Source: Nitrospira sp. BO4 (lineage in GTDB: Bacteria; Nitrospirota; Nitrospiria; Nitrospirales; Nitrospiraceae). From it: DNA of 64,000 nt. Under the pieces are notes generated by a model. That model saw only the letters and a program-made list of their open reading frames with translations. It made no database searches and was not told where the DNA came from. A program made the position numbers and the translations under genes. Shown here in pieces: positions 50,744 to 60,247 of the stretch. The stretch is taken from contig JAMPUU010000017.1 of assembly GCA_030144965.1 (NCBI GenBank), positions 124,001-188,000 of the forward strand. Direction: 5' to 3'. How positions within the stretch are numbered: the stretch's first letter is position 1; each line of letters begins with the position of its first letter.

Positions 50744-52720
50744 ATGAAGGATTCGGATCCCGTCGTCGCCGCTACGGTCAGACTCCCTGAAATTACCGTC
50801 AAAGCGGTGGTGCTGTCGGTGATCCTGGCGGCCGTCCTGGCGGCGGCCAACGCGTATTTGGGCTTATTTGCCGGAATGACGGTGTCCGCGTCCATTCCAG
50901 CCGCCGTCGCCTCCATGGCGATTCTGCGGCTGTTCCGCCGATCGAACATTCTGGAAAACAACATCGTTCAAACCGCGGCCTCATCCGGGGAGGCGCTGGC
51001 CGCCGGCGTCATCTTTACGATCCCCGCGCTTTTGCTGGTCGGGTACTGGTCTGAGTTCGACTATTGGCAGACCGTTCTGATTGCCACGGTCGGCGGATTA
51101 CTGGGCGTGCTGTTCACCATCCCCCTACGGCGAGCGCTCATCATCACGGCGCGATTGCGGTTTCCCGAAGGAATCGCGACGGCTGAAGTTTTGAAGGTCG
51201 GCGCAGCGGAACGAAGCGGGACCGGAGCGCGCGAATCGACGCGGGATTTTCAGTCGCTCCTATCCGCCGCGTTCCTTGGTGGTCTGGTGAAATTCGGGGA
51301 GAGCGGCCTGCGATTGTGGTCCGAATCGCTGGAAGGAGCGGTGCAGCTCGGACGCACCGTCCTCTATGCCGGCCTCAATCTCTCGCCGGCGCTGCTGGCA
51401 GTGGGGTTCATCATCGGTTTGCGGACGGCAGTTGTAGTCTTTTTAGGCGGAGCCATTGGATGGCTGATCCTGATGCCGGCCTACGGCCTCATCAACGGAC
51501 TACCGGCCGATCATACCGGATTGGCGGCGGCCATGGCGATTTGGAGCGGTCAGATCCGCTACGTGGGGATCGGCGCAATGCTGACCGGAGGGTTATGGAC
51601 GCTGACAAAGTTGCGCGAACCGGTCTGGAAAAGCCTGCAGACGCTCCGAACGAGTTATCGCGCGTCGGGATCACCTGAAGGGAATGCGCGATCGTTGCGC
51701 ACGGAACAGGATGCGCCATTCTTGTGGATCATCGTCCCCTTCGGCCTCTCGCTCCTGCCCATGGCTGTAATTTATTCGCAAGTCGTCGGTAGTCCGATCA
51801 TCGGCATCATCATGACCATGGTTATGGGGATTGCGGCGTTTCTGTTCTCATCCGTGGCGGCCTATATGGCTGGTTTGGTCGGAAGTTCCAGCAACCCTGT
51901 GTCAGGCGTGACGATCGCCACGATCATGGTTGCGGCTCTGCTGCTCGTCTTACTCATGGGACCTGGGCATCCGGCCGGGCCGGCGGCAACTCTGGTGATC
52001 GGGGCGGTGGTTTGTTGCGCCGCTGCCATGGGGGGCGACAATCTCCAAGATCTCAAGACGGGTCATCTGGTCGGGGCAACGCCGTGGAAGCAGCAAGTGA
52101 TGCAAGTGGTCGGCGTGCTGACCGGCGCGCTGGTCCTTGTGCCGGTACTGTCGTTACTGCAGGCCAAGTATGGGATCGGCGAACCGACGGCGGCGCATCC
52201 CCATCCACTCAGCGCGCCGCAGGCCACCTTGATGGCCAATCTGACGCGCAGTGTATTCGGCGCCGGGTTGCCTTGGCCTCTCGTCGGATTGGGGGCGGTC
52301 ATCGGCGTTCTTGTCATCTTGGTGGATCGACGGCAAGAGCGCCGTGGGAGCGACTTTCGTTTGCCTGTACTCGCTGTGGCGCTGGGGATCTATTTACCGT
52401 TGAAACTCTCGGCCGCTATTGTTTTGGGCGGGGTGATTGCAGCGTTGGCGAACCGGGAAGCCGGGAGTGGCGATCAGATGTCTCAACGGGGGCTGCTCGT
52501 TGCCGCCGGGTTGATCACCGGTGAAGCTCTGATGGGTATTATCCTGGCGATGCCGATTGCATTGGCAGCCCTGTGGCCTGGTCTGAGCGGTGATCCGTTT
52601 GCCATCTTTACGGCACCTCCCTTAGGAGGGTGGCCCGGGCTGATCGTGGTCGCGGGAGTAGGGTTGCTTCTCTACCGAATGGCGGCGAGGTCAGGCCGGA
52701 CGAGCCATCATACAGCGTGA
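50744..52720 (+). CDS. OPT-family transporter
   Basis: This 658-residue polytopic protein matches the oligopeptide transporter family, which moves peptides, metal-siderophores or other substrates. The N-terminal EITVKAVVLSVILAAVLAAA and the AGMTVSASIPAAVASMA segment are typical; about 14-16 hydrophobic helices follow. The GSSSNPVSGVTIATIMVAAL motif is also seen. The length is in the normal range. Substrate cannot be told; it lies between an FAD enzyme and a RuBisCO-like protein. Confidence 0.88.
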   Translation: MKDSDPVVAATVRLPEITVKAVVLSVILAAVLAAANAYLGLFAGMTVSASIPAAVASMAILRLFRRSNILENNIVQTAASSGEALAAGVIFTIPALLLVGYWSEFDYWQTVLIATVGGLLGVLFTIPLRRALIITARLRFPEGIATAEVLKVGAAERSGTGARESTRDFQSLLSAAFLGGLVKFGESGLRLWSESLEGAVQLGRTVLYAGLNLSPALLAVGFIIGLRTAVVVFLGGAIGWLILMPAYGLINGLPADHTGLAAAMAIWSGQIRYVGIGAMLTGGLWTLTKLREPVWKSLQTLRTSYRASGSPEGNARSLRTEQDAPFLWIIVPFGLSLLPMAVIYSQVVGSPIIGIIMTMVMGIAAFLFSSVAAYMAGLVGSSSNPVSGVTIATIMVAALLLVLLMGPGHPAGPAATLVIGAVVCCAAAMGGDNLQDLKTGHLVGATPWKQQVMQVVGVLTGALVLVPVLSLLQAKYGIGEPTAAHPHPLSAPQATLMANLTRSVFGAGLPWPLVGLGAVIGVLVILVDRRQERRGSDFRLPVLAVALGIYLPLKLSAAIVLGGVIAALANREAGSGDQMSQRGLLVAAGLITGEALMGIILAMPIALAALWPGLSGDPFAIFTAPPLGGWPGLIVVAGVGLLLYRMAARSGRTSHHTA

Positions 52721-52757
52721 ACCCTCGTTGCGATCTGCAGGAAAGTGAGGCCGCATC

Positions 52758-53894
52758 ATGACTGTCGCATTTTCCGATTCGCCGGAATTTCTTACCGCTG
52801 TGTATGCGATTGATGGACCGGAGTCGCCGGCCCGTGCGGAAGCGGAGCGCATTTGTTTCGACCAAACGATTGAAGCCGAAGACCATCTGTTGCCTCCGGC
52901 TCTCCGGTCGATCATCGTCGGCCAGCTCGAAGCTCTTCGACAGACATCTGATGGCAGATTCGAGGCCACCATCCGCTTTCGAGCCGACCTCCTCAGCGGT
53001 GATTGTACCGACCTGCTCAACGTGTTGTTTGGGACAAGCAGTCTTCGCGGAGACGTGACATTGCTGTCATTTTCGATGACGGAAGGACTGCTTTCTTCAT
53101 GGCGCGGACCGCGGTTCGGCATCCAAGGTCTCAGACGGGCGGTTGGTGTCCGCCATCGGCCGCTGCTCTGCGCGGTGCTGAAACCGCTTGGTCGGAGCCC
53201 GCAAGAACTGGCGGAATTGGCGGCTCAGTTTGTGGAGGGCGACGTCGACATGATCAAGGACGATCAGAGTCTGGTCGATCAGCCCTGTTGCCCATTCGAA
53301 GAACGGGTCGCTCGCTGTGCTGAAGCCATTGGAGAAGCAAGCGCACGGCGAGGGAGATCATGCCTGTATTTCGCGCATGTCAGCGGGGCCTTGGATACGA
53401 TGCGCCGGCGGGCTACGCGGGCCAAGTCCCTCGGTGCGACCGGTCTTCTCGTGGCTCCGGGTTTGACCGGCTTTGATGCGATGCGGACGCTCGGTTTGGA
53501 TGAGGGGCTCGCATTGCCTATCGCAAGTCACCCGGCCTTACTCGGTGCGGCCGTGAGCCGTGATAAGAGCGGGGTTGCCCCGGCCGTGCTGTATGGACTC
53601 TTACCTCGATTGGTCGGTGCAGACGTAACCGTCTATCCCGCGTTCGGCTCTGACTATCCGATGACACGAGCAGACTGTCTGTCGGTAGCCGACCACTGCC
53701 GACGATCTTTGAGCACTCTCGAACCGATGATGCCTGCGGTCGGTGGACGAATCGGACCGGAACGACTCGCCGAGTTGGGTTCGTCGTTGGGGCAGGATAC
53801 TGTTTTTGTGTTGGGCAGCCGTGTTCAGAAGGATGTGGAAGGTGTCGCTGCGGCGATGAAGAAATTTCACCGTGTGCTGGCAGAGTCATTCTGA
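52758..53894 (+). CDS. RuBisCO-like protein (form IV)
   Basis: This 378-residue protein has a RuBisCO large-subunit fold but lacks several carboxylase residues. The first active-site Lys is kept (Lys142, AVLKPLGRSP), but the second Lys of KPK is Leu. The metal-site Lys167 and Asp169 remain (VDMIKDDQ), but the Glu is Gln170. The His of IASHPALLG (His258) is present. The loop-6 GK is missing, and the late SGG is VGG. Such form IV proteins act as enolases or isomerases in methionine salvage and related routes, not as carboxylases. It starts 38 bases after the OPT gene. Confidence 0.88.
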   Translation: MTVAFSDSPEFLTAVYAIDGPESPARAEAERICFDQTIEAEDHLLPPALRSIIVGQLEALRQTSDGRFEATIRFRADLLSGDCTDLLNVLFGTSSLRGDVTLLSFSMTEGLLSSWRGPRFGIQGLRRAVGVRHRPLLCAVLKPLGRSPQELAELAAQFVEGDVDMIKDDQSLVDQPCCPFEERVARCAEAIGEASARRGRSCLYFAHVSGALDTMRRRATRAKSLGATGLLVAPGLTGFDAMRTLGLDEGLALPIASHPALLGAAVSRDKSGVAPAVLYGLLPRLVGADVTVYPAFGSDYPMTRADCLSVADHCRRSLSTLEPMMPAVGGRIGPERLAELGSSLGQDTVFVLGSRVQKDVEGVAAAMKKFHRVLAESF

Positions 53895-53995
53895 GCCAGA
53901 TGGCCATCCGACTTCTAAAGAGGCCGGGTCTTTGGTATCCTTAACGACATCGTCCAAGGCGTGTCTTCCGAGAGAAACATATTCTGGAGGCAATA

Positions 53996-54301
53996 ATGAA
54001 GATATCCACGAGGTTCTTCGAAGTGCTCCGCATGATCGGCCGGCTCTGGTCCGACTTTCCATTATTGGTTCGTCTGCTCAAGGCATGGAAAAATGGAAGC
54101 TACCGAGGACTCTCCTTGCGCACCCTTGCCTCGCTGGCGGCAGCCATCCTTTATGTGCTGAGCCCGGTGGACTTGATCCCGGACTTTATTCCCGGGATCG
54201 GATTGATCGATGACGCGGCAGTGTTGACGTTTCTGCTCCACAACATGGCGCACGATCTGGCGGCATTTCGAACCTGGGAACAGAGCCGCGTCACCCTGTG
54301 A
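53996..54301 (+). CDS. YkvA family membrane protein (DUF1232)
   Basis: This 101-residue protein carries the DUF1232 signature LSPVDLIPDFIPGIGLIDDA in a hydrophobic helix, with a short basic N-terminus (LLKAWKNGSYRGLSLR). The family is common and its role unknown. Good GGAGGCAA precedes the ATG. It converges on the small basic gene at 54334, with a hairpin between them. Confidence 0.86.
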   Translation: MKISTRFFEVLRMIGRLWSDFPLLVRLLKAWKNGSYRGLSLRTLASLAAAILYVLSPVDLIPDFIPGIGLIDDAAVLTFLLHNMAHDLAAFRTWEQSRVTL

Positions 54302-54315
54302 GTGCTTGACGTGCG

Positions 54316-54332
54316 CTCGATCAACGATCGAG
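54316..54332. terminator. Hairpin between convergent genes
   Basis: CTCGATC-AAC-GATCGAG (54316-54332) is a perfect 7-bp stem with a 3-base loop, sitting between two convergent stop codons. It could end transcripts from both sides. There is no clear T-run. Confidence 0.5.
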
Positions 54333-54333
54333 G

Positions 54334-54516
54334 CTACGCTGCGCTTTTCTTGGGAACCTTGGCGCCTTTGCGTCTGGCTTCTGAAAGTCCGATGGCAATG
54401 GCCTGTTTGCGGCTGCGTACACGTTTGCCACTCTTGCCGCTTTTCAGTGTTCCCTGCTTTCGCTTGTGCATCGCCTGTTCGACCGATTTCTGAGCACGCT
54501 TACCGTATCGCGCCAT
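54334..54516 (-). CDS. Small basic protein (DUF6496 type)
   Basis: This 60-residue protein is rich in Lys and Arg (KRAQKSVEQAMHKRKQGTLK, then RVRSRKQAIAIGLSEARRKG). It matches the DUF6496 pattern, in which VMHxxKxGxLKSG precedes a RKQAIAIALSEAR segment. A nucleic-acid role is often assumed but not shown. AAGGAGAG precedes the ATG. Confidence 0.82.
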   Translation of the reverse strand: MARYGKRAQKSVEQAMHKRKQGTLKSGKSGKRVRSRKQAIAIGLSEARRKGAKVPKKSAA

Positions 54517-54574
54517 AAACGCTCTCCTTTTGATTCTGTTGTCAATCCGTCATGAGCGACGACGTTATCGATAA

Positions 54575-54886
54575 TTAGTTCACACGTTCCAAGGTGGTCG
54601 TATGACCTTGGTCGGTCACATACGCCTTGACCACGTCGCCCGGCAGCACTTTATCCAGCTTTGTGCTCTTGTCGACATGGATTCGTTGTTCTTTGCCGTC
54701 GTTGTCCTTGATGTAGTAATACTCGCCTTCCATCTTCATCAAGGTTCCCTTGATCGTATCTCTGGTCAGACGTTCCTTCAGAGTCGGCGAGGCTTCTTTT
54801 TCTCCCATCGGATTGGCGGAATAGGCCGCCCCACCTGCGGTCAGCAATAAACCAGCTACGAAAATCGACAACAGTGCTGCTTTCAT
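54575..54886 (-). CDS. Small exported protein
   Basis: This 103-residue protein has a signal peptide (AALLSIFVAGLLLTAGGAAY, cleavage near YSANP). The mature part of about 80 residues is beta-rich (IKGTLMKMEGEYYYIKDNDG, then DKVLPGDVVKAYVTDQGH). This suggests a periplasmic OB-like or DUF5666-type fold, which I cannot fix. GGAGGTA precedes its ATG. Confidence 0.72.
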   Translation of the reverse strand: MKAALLSIFVAGLLLTAGGAAYSANPMGEKEASPTLKERLTRDTIKGTLMKMEGEYYYIKDNDGKEQRIHVDKSTKLDKVLPGDVVKAYVTDQGHTTTLERVN

Positions 54887-55044
54887 GAGTACCTCCGTTT
54901 TGTATTTTCAACTGAACCTATTGTTACGTGAGGCACCTGAATGGAGAACTGGGAAAGCGCCTTGGACATTCGGCGACGGGACGGAAATGGTGTGGAAGAA
55001 GAATCGGCGAAGAATGCACGCGCGACCGGGGCAAGAGGGGAGGT

Positions 55045-55347
55045 TTATCCAACCAGGTCGGAATGAAGCTGATTGAGTGGTCGTATGGAACGAGCGGTCA
55101 CTTCGTTATACACGATGAATCGACCCTCTTTCCCAGGACGGGTGAACATTCCCTCGACGATAATGCGGTCCCCGTCGTGAACTCGTGTCCGGCTGATGAC
55201 TTTGAGCGCACCCACTCCATCGGCGAGACGAAACTTGAAGCTCCGTCGGCCTTTTCGACCGGTGACTAATTGAACACCTTTGACTAAGCCCATGAGCACC
55301 ACTGCGTTGTGATCATAAACTTCGGGATGCGCGATAAAGTTAGCCAT
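55045..55347 (-). CDS. Small OB-fold-like protein
   Basis: This 100-residue protein shows a beta pattern consistent with an OB fold (AVVLMGLVKGVQLVTGRKG, RRSFKFRLADG, RIIVEGMFTRPGKEGRFIVY). Strand order resembles the single-stranded-DNA or tRNA-anticodon-binding folds. No other domain is present. It lies 6 bases after the small membrane protein gene on the same strand, so the two are likely cotranscribed. Confidence 0.6.
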   Translation of the reverse strand: MANFIAHPEVYDHNAVVLMGLVKGVQLVTGRKGRRSFKFRLADGVGALKVISRTRVHDGDRIIVEGMFTRPGKEGRFIVYNEVTARSIRPLNQLHSDLVG

Positions 55348-55353
55348 CTGGGT

Positions 55354-55611
55354 TTATCGATGTGATGAGTTGACGCCTGGCTTTTGATCGGTCCTGTTGT
55401 CCGAATATGGTACGGTTCCGGTTTTCTCGATATTGGACATCTGTTCGGTAGCCATATGGGCCGATCGAGCTGGCGGTCCTTCTCCCGCACTGTTCTCGAC
55501 TCCGCTTCCTGCGAACAAGCCGATGCCGATGAGGATTGCAAGCGCAACGGCAATACCCATTTTGTCCACTTTATGAGAAATCTTGTCTTGTAACCAGTGA
55601 TGCGGCTGCAT
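55354..55611 (-). CDS. Small single-helix membrane protein
   Basis: This 85-residue protein has one membrane helix (MGIAVALAILIGIGLFAGSG) after a basic/His N-terminal stretch, and a polar C-terminal tail (about 45 residues) rich in Ser, Glu and Thr. I do not recognise a family. It is followed after 6 bases by the OB-like gene. Confidence 0.55.
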   Translation of the reverse strand: MQPHHWLQDKISHKVDKMGIAVALAILIGIGLFAGSGVENSAGEGPPARSAHMATEQMSNIEKTGTVPYSDNRTDQKPGVNSSHR

Positions 55612-55813
55612 GGTTTCTCCCGGTGAGTGCGGTGTTGTCTTCTATACCTTGCCGGCACAGAGCCAGCTACAGGGGAGAACCCTAGTGGTCCCTCGATCAA
55701 TCTTCAAGAAAAACTTAAAAACTGTACCAGGGATATCATGGGATGAGGGGATCGGCCTCGTCGCTGCTTAACCACAAAGCCCGTCGTTCACCGGGGTGGC
55801 CGATCATTCGATG

Positions 55814-58333
55814 TCAGATTTTACGTTTTGCCCTGGCCGTCGGGGATGCCTGCAATGGGTCTTCAGGCCAATGATGTTTGGGATATCGGCCCCGCAACTC
55901 CTTGCGGACATCATGGTAGCTACGTGCCCAGAATCCACCGAGATCTTTGGTAACCTGTACCGGCCGATTGGCGGGCGAGAGGAGATGCAGGGTCAGCGGA
56001 ATTTTCCCGTCGGCTACACGCGGTGTCTCCTTACAACCGAACATCTCTTGGAGACGCACAGCAAGAACAGGCGATTCGGACTGCGTGTATTCGATACGGA
56101 GGCGAGAGCCGCTCGGTACGGTGATATGGCTCGGAGCGAGTCGGTCAAGGCGACGGTGCTGTTCATAGGTCAGAAGAGCTTGAAGTGGTGTCGTCAGATC
56201 CAATCGTTTGACCCGATCGAGCGTGGTGATCCCGGCTACGTAAGGGCCGAGCCATGTCTCCAATGTCGCCAGCAGTGCTTCCTCAGAAAGATCAGGCCAG
56301 TCCGAGTTACTGCCTTCGAGGCCTCGGATCCACATCACTCGAGCCCGCCATTGCTGTAGTTCCGGCGAAAATCTTAATACTTCAAGTCCTGCTTTATGAA
56401 GGCCTTGAAGTAACACTTTAACTATTGACTCATTTCCTTTTATATCGAGTGGTTCATCGGCAAGGATCAAGGCCCCTAGCTTCCGACGGGATGATGCTCG
56501 AACAGCACCACTCGTGTCGTCCCACGTCACCGATTCCTCAACCAGCAGCTTGTCACGATATAAGGACTCGATCTCCTCTCGCGTAATCGGAGCCGCCAGG
56601 TTAATGCCGGCCCACATGTCGCCACCATCCAGGTCGGCAATGACAAGAAAGGATTCCCCCGCGATGGGATCTGGTCTCATGAACCGTGCGCCGCGACCAT
56701 TGACTAATCGGTAGCGCCCGTCATCACCGGGCTGCCGCTGCGCAATCCGATCGGGATACGCGAGCGCAAGCAGCAGCCCGACTGCCTGTGAACGGTCCTG
56801 TCCGCTGTTTTCCGTCTTCATGGATGGAGTGCGGAGCTGTCGCCGCCACAGATGAGCCGTTCGTTTCACTCGTTCAATCGCTGTGCGGTTCACCGTCAGG
56901 CCGGTGGAATTGTGCTGTCCCAGAAGGATATCCATCCTGATGCGCAGATCGGCATTCTGCCATTCACGTGGTCCATGAAGAATATCGCGCTCACTCAACA
57001 AGGCCGCCACATCGCAAGCCAGATGTGCAAGACCCAGCGGGACTGCTCGGATCAGCATATGTGCCAGACGAGGATGGAGGGGAAGCTCGGCCATGCTCCG
57101 CCCATGATCCGTGAGACGTCCCTCACTCGAGAGGGCTCCGAGCCGCGTGAGCAATTCCTTGGATTGTGCGATTGCTCCGCGCGGCGGTGGAGTGAGCCAG
57201 GACAACTCCGACGGATCCCGGGCGCCCCACTGGGCGAGGTCAAGCATTAGAGGCGCGAGGTCGGCTTCCAATATTTCAGGCGGGCGATGGGCTGTCAGCG
57301 CACGCTGCTCCTTCTCGGTCCATACGCGATAACAGATACCCGGCTCGAGACGCCCCGCTCTTCCACGACGTTGTTCAGCGGAATCCTTCGCGACACGAAT
57401 GGTATTTAATCGGGTCAAGCCTGAGCGGGGGTCGAAACGCGGGGTGCGCAACCAGCCCGCGTCGATCACGACGCGGATTCCGTCGATCGTCAAACTGGTT
57501 TCGGCGATCGATGTGGCGAGCACGATCTTTCGCAGTCCGGGAGCGGCCGGTCGAATCGCCGCATCTTGCATGTCCTGCGGAAGCTCACCATGCAAGGGTG
57601 CAATCACTATTGATGAACCGAGTTTGGCATCCAGCAGCATCCGTTCGACTCGACGGATATCGGCCATACCCGGAAGGAAGACCAACAGACTTCCGTGATC
57701 CTGGATCAAGGATCGCTTGATCAGCTGTGTCACGGTAAGATCGACACGGCCGGTGAGCGGTTGATCAAGATAGCGGGTTTCGACCGGAAACATCCGGCCC
57801 TCGCATGTGATGAGGGGTGCGCGGCCCAAGAGTTCGCCGACGGGGCCGCAATCCAATGTGGCGGACATCACCAAGAGACGAAGGTCCGGACGAAAGACGC
57901 GTTGCGCCTCGAGACAGAGGGCCAATCCCACATCGGCCTGCAAACTGCGTTCATGGAATTCGTCAAACAGCACCATGCCATAGCTGTCGAGCGACGGATC
58001 CTGATGGAGCAGGCGCGTGAGGACTCCTTCGGTGACCACTTCGATTCTGGTCCTCGGTCCGATCGCCGTTTCGAGCCGTATCCGATAGCCGACGGTGTCT
58101 CCGACTTGTTCATGCCGCTCCTCCGCCATTCGATGAGCGGCTGCTCGCGCGGCCAAGCGCCTCGGTTCCAATACCAGGAGTTTTTTTCCGTTCAACCAGG
58201 GTTCATCCAGCAGAGCCGGTGGAACGCGAGTGGTTTTTCCGGCGCCGGGAGGGGCTGTGAGCAGCGCATTGAGCCCATCTCCCAAGGCGAGACGGATCGA
58301 CGGCAGCACATCGTCTATTGGAAGTGTCGGCAT
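55814..58333 (-). CDS. hrpB: HrpB, ATP-dependent RNA helicase
   Basis: This 839-residue DExH helicase matches HrpB. The N-terminal helicase core has Walker A APPGAGKTT, LFDEFHERSL as the DExH box, VMSATLD, and the arginine motif QRRGRAGRLEPG. The C-terminal HA2 and DUF1605-like HrpB-specific regions fill the rest, with YPDRIAQRQPGDDGRY seen near 535. The length and layout are normal for HrpB. It converges on no gene within 200 bases. HrpB acts on RNA; its target is unknown. Confidence 0.93.
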   Translation of the reverse strand: MPTLPIDDVLPSIRLALGDGLNALLTAPPGAGKTTRVPPALLDEPWLNGKKLLVLEPRRLAARAAAHRMAEERHEQVGDTVGYRIRLETAIGPRTRIEVVTEGVLTRLLHQDPSLDSYGMVLFDEFHERSLQADVGLALCLEAQRVFRPDLRLLVMSATLDCGPVGELLGRAPLITCEGRMFPVETRYLDQPLTGRVDLTVTQLIKRSLIQDHGSLLVFLPGMADIRRVERMLLDAKLGSSIVIAPLHGELPQDMQDAAIRPAAPGLRKIVLATSIAETSLTIDGIRVVIDAGWLRTPRFDPRSGLTRLNTIRVAKDSAEQRRGRAGRLEPGICYRVWTEKEQRALTAHRPPEILEADLAPLMLDLAQWGARDPSELSWLTPPPRGAIAQSKELLTRLGALSSEGRLTDHGRSMAELPLHPRLAHMLIRAVPLGLAHLACDVAALLSERDILHGPREWQNADLRIRMDILLGQHNSTGLTVNRTAIERVKRTAHLWRRQLRTPSMKTENSGQDRSQAVGLLLALAYPDRIAQRQPGDDGRYRLVNGRGARFMRPDPIAGESFLVIADLDGGDMWAGINLAAPITREEIESLYRDKLLVEESVTWDDTSGAVRASSRRKLGALILADEPLDIKGNESIVKVLLQGLHKAGLEVLRFSPELQQWRARVMWIRGLEGSNSDWPDLSEEALLATLETWLGPYVAGITTLDRVKRLDLTTPLQALLTYEQHRRLDRLAPSHITVPSGSRLRIEYTQSESPVLAVRLQEMFGCKETPRVADGKIPLTLHLLSPANRPVQVTKDLGGFWARSYHDVRKELRGRYPKHHWPEDPLQASPTARAKRKI

Positions 58334-58426
58334 GACGTGATAGGGTCACAAAGAGAGTTGAGCAGACTGTACCAAAAATCAAAGCCGGGAAGGAATGAGG
58401 AAACTGTGCGGAGTCCAGGAGACACG

Positions 58427-58624
58427 ATGTCGATCTATAAATGGAGCTTGGAGGCGCCGACTCGGCCGGGCTGGTACTGGTTCCGGGGCGAAGCGCATGA
58501 AAGCGAACCTTTTATCGTGCTGGTGGATGAGGCGGGACAGTTTCAGTGGCCCGATGGAGGGTTTCAGGAGGTCACGCTGGCTCACGGGGAATGGGCTGGT
58601 CCGATCGAGGCGCCCGAAGAGTAA
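58427..58624 (+). CDS. Small hypothetical protein
   Basis: This 65-residue protein is Trp-, Gly- and Glu-rich (YKWSLEAPTRPGWYWFRGEA, then FIVLVDEAGQFQWPDGGFQE). It may be a small beta domain. ATG 58427 has AGGAG six bases upstream; a much longer open frame upstream is antisense to hrpB and is not the gene. The function is unknown. Confidence 0.68.
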   Translation: MSIYKWSLEAPTRPGWYWFRGEAHESEPFIVLVDEAGQFQWPDGGFQEVTLAHGEWAGPIEAPEE

Positions 58625-58733
58625 CGTCTGCATCGATACAGAACGAGTGGTTATGCGTGTGGACAGGCGAGGAGATCGATTGTAGCTTGAGAATGGTGCC
58701 TGCCTCTTGGGCAATCATCGTGTCGGTACCGCT

Positions 58734-60200
58734 ATGAAAGAACGAACTGTCGAGCCGCATTTGTTCGTCATTCTGGGAGCGACGGGTGATCTCACGCGGC
58801 GGAAACTCCTGCCTGCGCTCTTTCACTTACGCACCTATGGCGAGCTGGAAAAGCAAAATACGCTCATTGTCGGCGCCGCGTTGCCGGAGCTCAGTGAAGA
58901 AGCCTTCCGTCTCTGGGCCTATGAAGGGCTGTGCAGTTCCGGCGCCCGTAACGCCCCGGATTTGCGCCAGTGGTGCGAAGATCATGTGCTCTACCACACC
59001 CTCCGCGAAGGCACAGTAACGGACTACGAAGCCCTGGCCAAATGTATCGCCCGTCTCGAAGTCGAGCGAAATCTTCCTCAAAATCGGATTTTCTATCTGG
59101 CGCTCCCTCCGACGATCGTCCCTTCGACCGTGGAGCTGCTCGATCAAACCGGGTTGCTCAAAAGCCATGGGTGGGTGCGTGTGGTCTTTGAAAAGCCATT
59201 CGGTCACGATTTTCGTTCGGCGCGCGCGCTCAATACCCTTCTGCATCGCCACCTGGACGAATCGCAGATTTATCGCATCGACCATTACTTGGGCAAGGAG
59301 ACCGTACAGAACTTGCTGGCCTTCCGCTTTGCCAATCCCATTTTCGAATCGCTGTGGAATCGCGATACGGTCGAAAGTGTGGAAATCACCGTCGCCGAGG
59401 ATCTCGGGGTCGAGCATCGAGGGGCGTATTATCAGGAGGCCGGCGCGCTTCGCGATATGCTGCAAAACCATTTGACACAGCTCCTCACCGTCGTCGGAAT
59501 GGAGGTGCCGACTTCCTTCGAAGCGTCCGAGATTCAAGCCGAAAAACTCAAAGTCTTGCGCTCCATTCAGCCGATCAATCCTCAAGATGTGATCTTTGGC
59601 CAATACACCGAATGGAACGTTGCCGGCCAGCGGATTCCCGGATATCGCGAAGAACGGGGTGTGTCTCCGGATTCCACGACCGAGACGTATGTGGCACTGA
59701 AATTAGAGATTCATAACTGGCGCTGGAGGGGGGTGCCGTTTTTTCTGAGAACCGGCAAACGGCTTCCACGCAAGATCACGCAAGTGGCCGTCACCTTTCG
59801 TCCGGCTCCCATTCAAGTTTTCCGATCATTGGAGCCGGGCAGTCTGAACCCCAACAAGCTGCTGATCACCCTCCAGCCGAGTGAAGGATTCTCCCTTTGT
59901 TTTTCTGTGAAAACTCCGGGACGGCCGTTCAAGTTCACCGATCGGGCGTTGCGTTTTGACTATGGCCAGGCATTTGGTGGCGAGCTCCCGGAAGCCTATG
60001 AGACGCTGCTGCGCGATGTGATGATCGGCGACCAAACGCTGTTTGTCACTGCGGAATTTACGGAAACGGCCTGGCGACTCTACGACCCGCTCTTGGCCGG
60101 TCCTCGGCCGGTGCATTTCTACACGGCCGGATCTTGGGGGCCCAAAGAAGCGGATGCTCTCGTGGAACGGGACGGCCAGAGCTGGCAATTGGGCTGGTAG
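58734..60200 (+). CDS. zwf: Glucose-6-phosphate 1-dehydrogenase
   Basis: This 488-residue enzyme is Zwf, the first step of the oxidative pentose phosphate pathway. The dinucleotide motif GATGDLTRRKLLPALFHL (residues 13-30) and the active site RIDHYLGKETVQNLLAFRF (near 181-199) are exact for the family. TTG 58707 would add nine residues; ATG 58734 gives the usual N-terminus. The downstream sugar-porter-like MFS gene starts 47 bases later and may be in the same transcript. Confidence 0.95.
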   Translation: MKERTVEPHLFVILGATGDLTRRKLLPALFHLRTYGELEKQNTLIVGAALPELSEEAFRLWAYEGLCSSGARNAPDLRQWCEDHVLYHTLREGTVTDYEALAKCIARLEVERNLPQNRIFYLALPPTIVPSTVELLDQTGLLKSHGWVRVVFEKPFGHDFRSARALNTLLHRHLDESQIYRIDHYLGKETVQNLLAFRFANPIFESLWNRDTVESVEITVAEDLGVEHRGAYYQEAGALRDMLQNHLTQLLTVVGMEVPTSFEASEIQAEKLKVLRSIQPINPQDVIFGQYTEWNVAGQRIPGYREERGVSPDSTTETYVALKLEIHNWRWRGVPFFLRTGKRLPRKITQVAVTFRPAPIQVFRSLEPGSLNPNKLLITLQPSEGFSLCFSVKTPGRPFKFTDRALRFDYGQAFGGELPEAYETLLRDVMIGDQTLFVTAEFTETAWRLYDPLLAGPRPVHFYTAGSWGPKEADALVERDGQSWQLGW

Positions 60201-60247
60201 AGCGTTCCTGTCGGATATTCCCGCCGATTGTCGTGCTACGAGGATGA

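Noticed and set aside
57695..58426. Upstream extension of the small gene at 58427
   Set aside because: The frame is antisense to hrpB. The ATG 58427 has its own AGGAG, so only the last 65 codons are taken.
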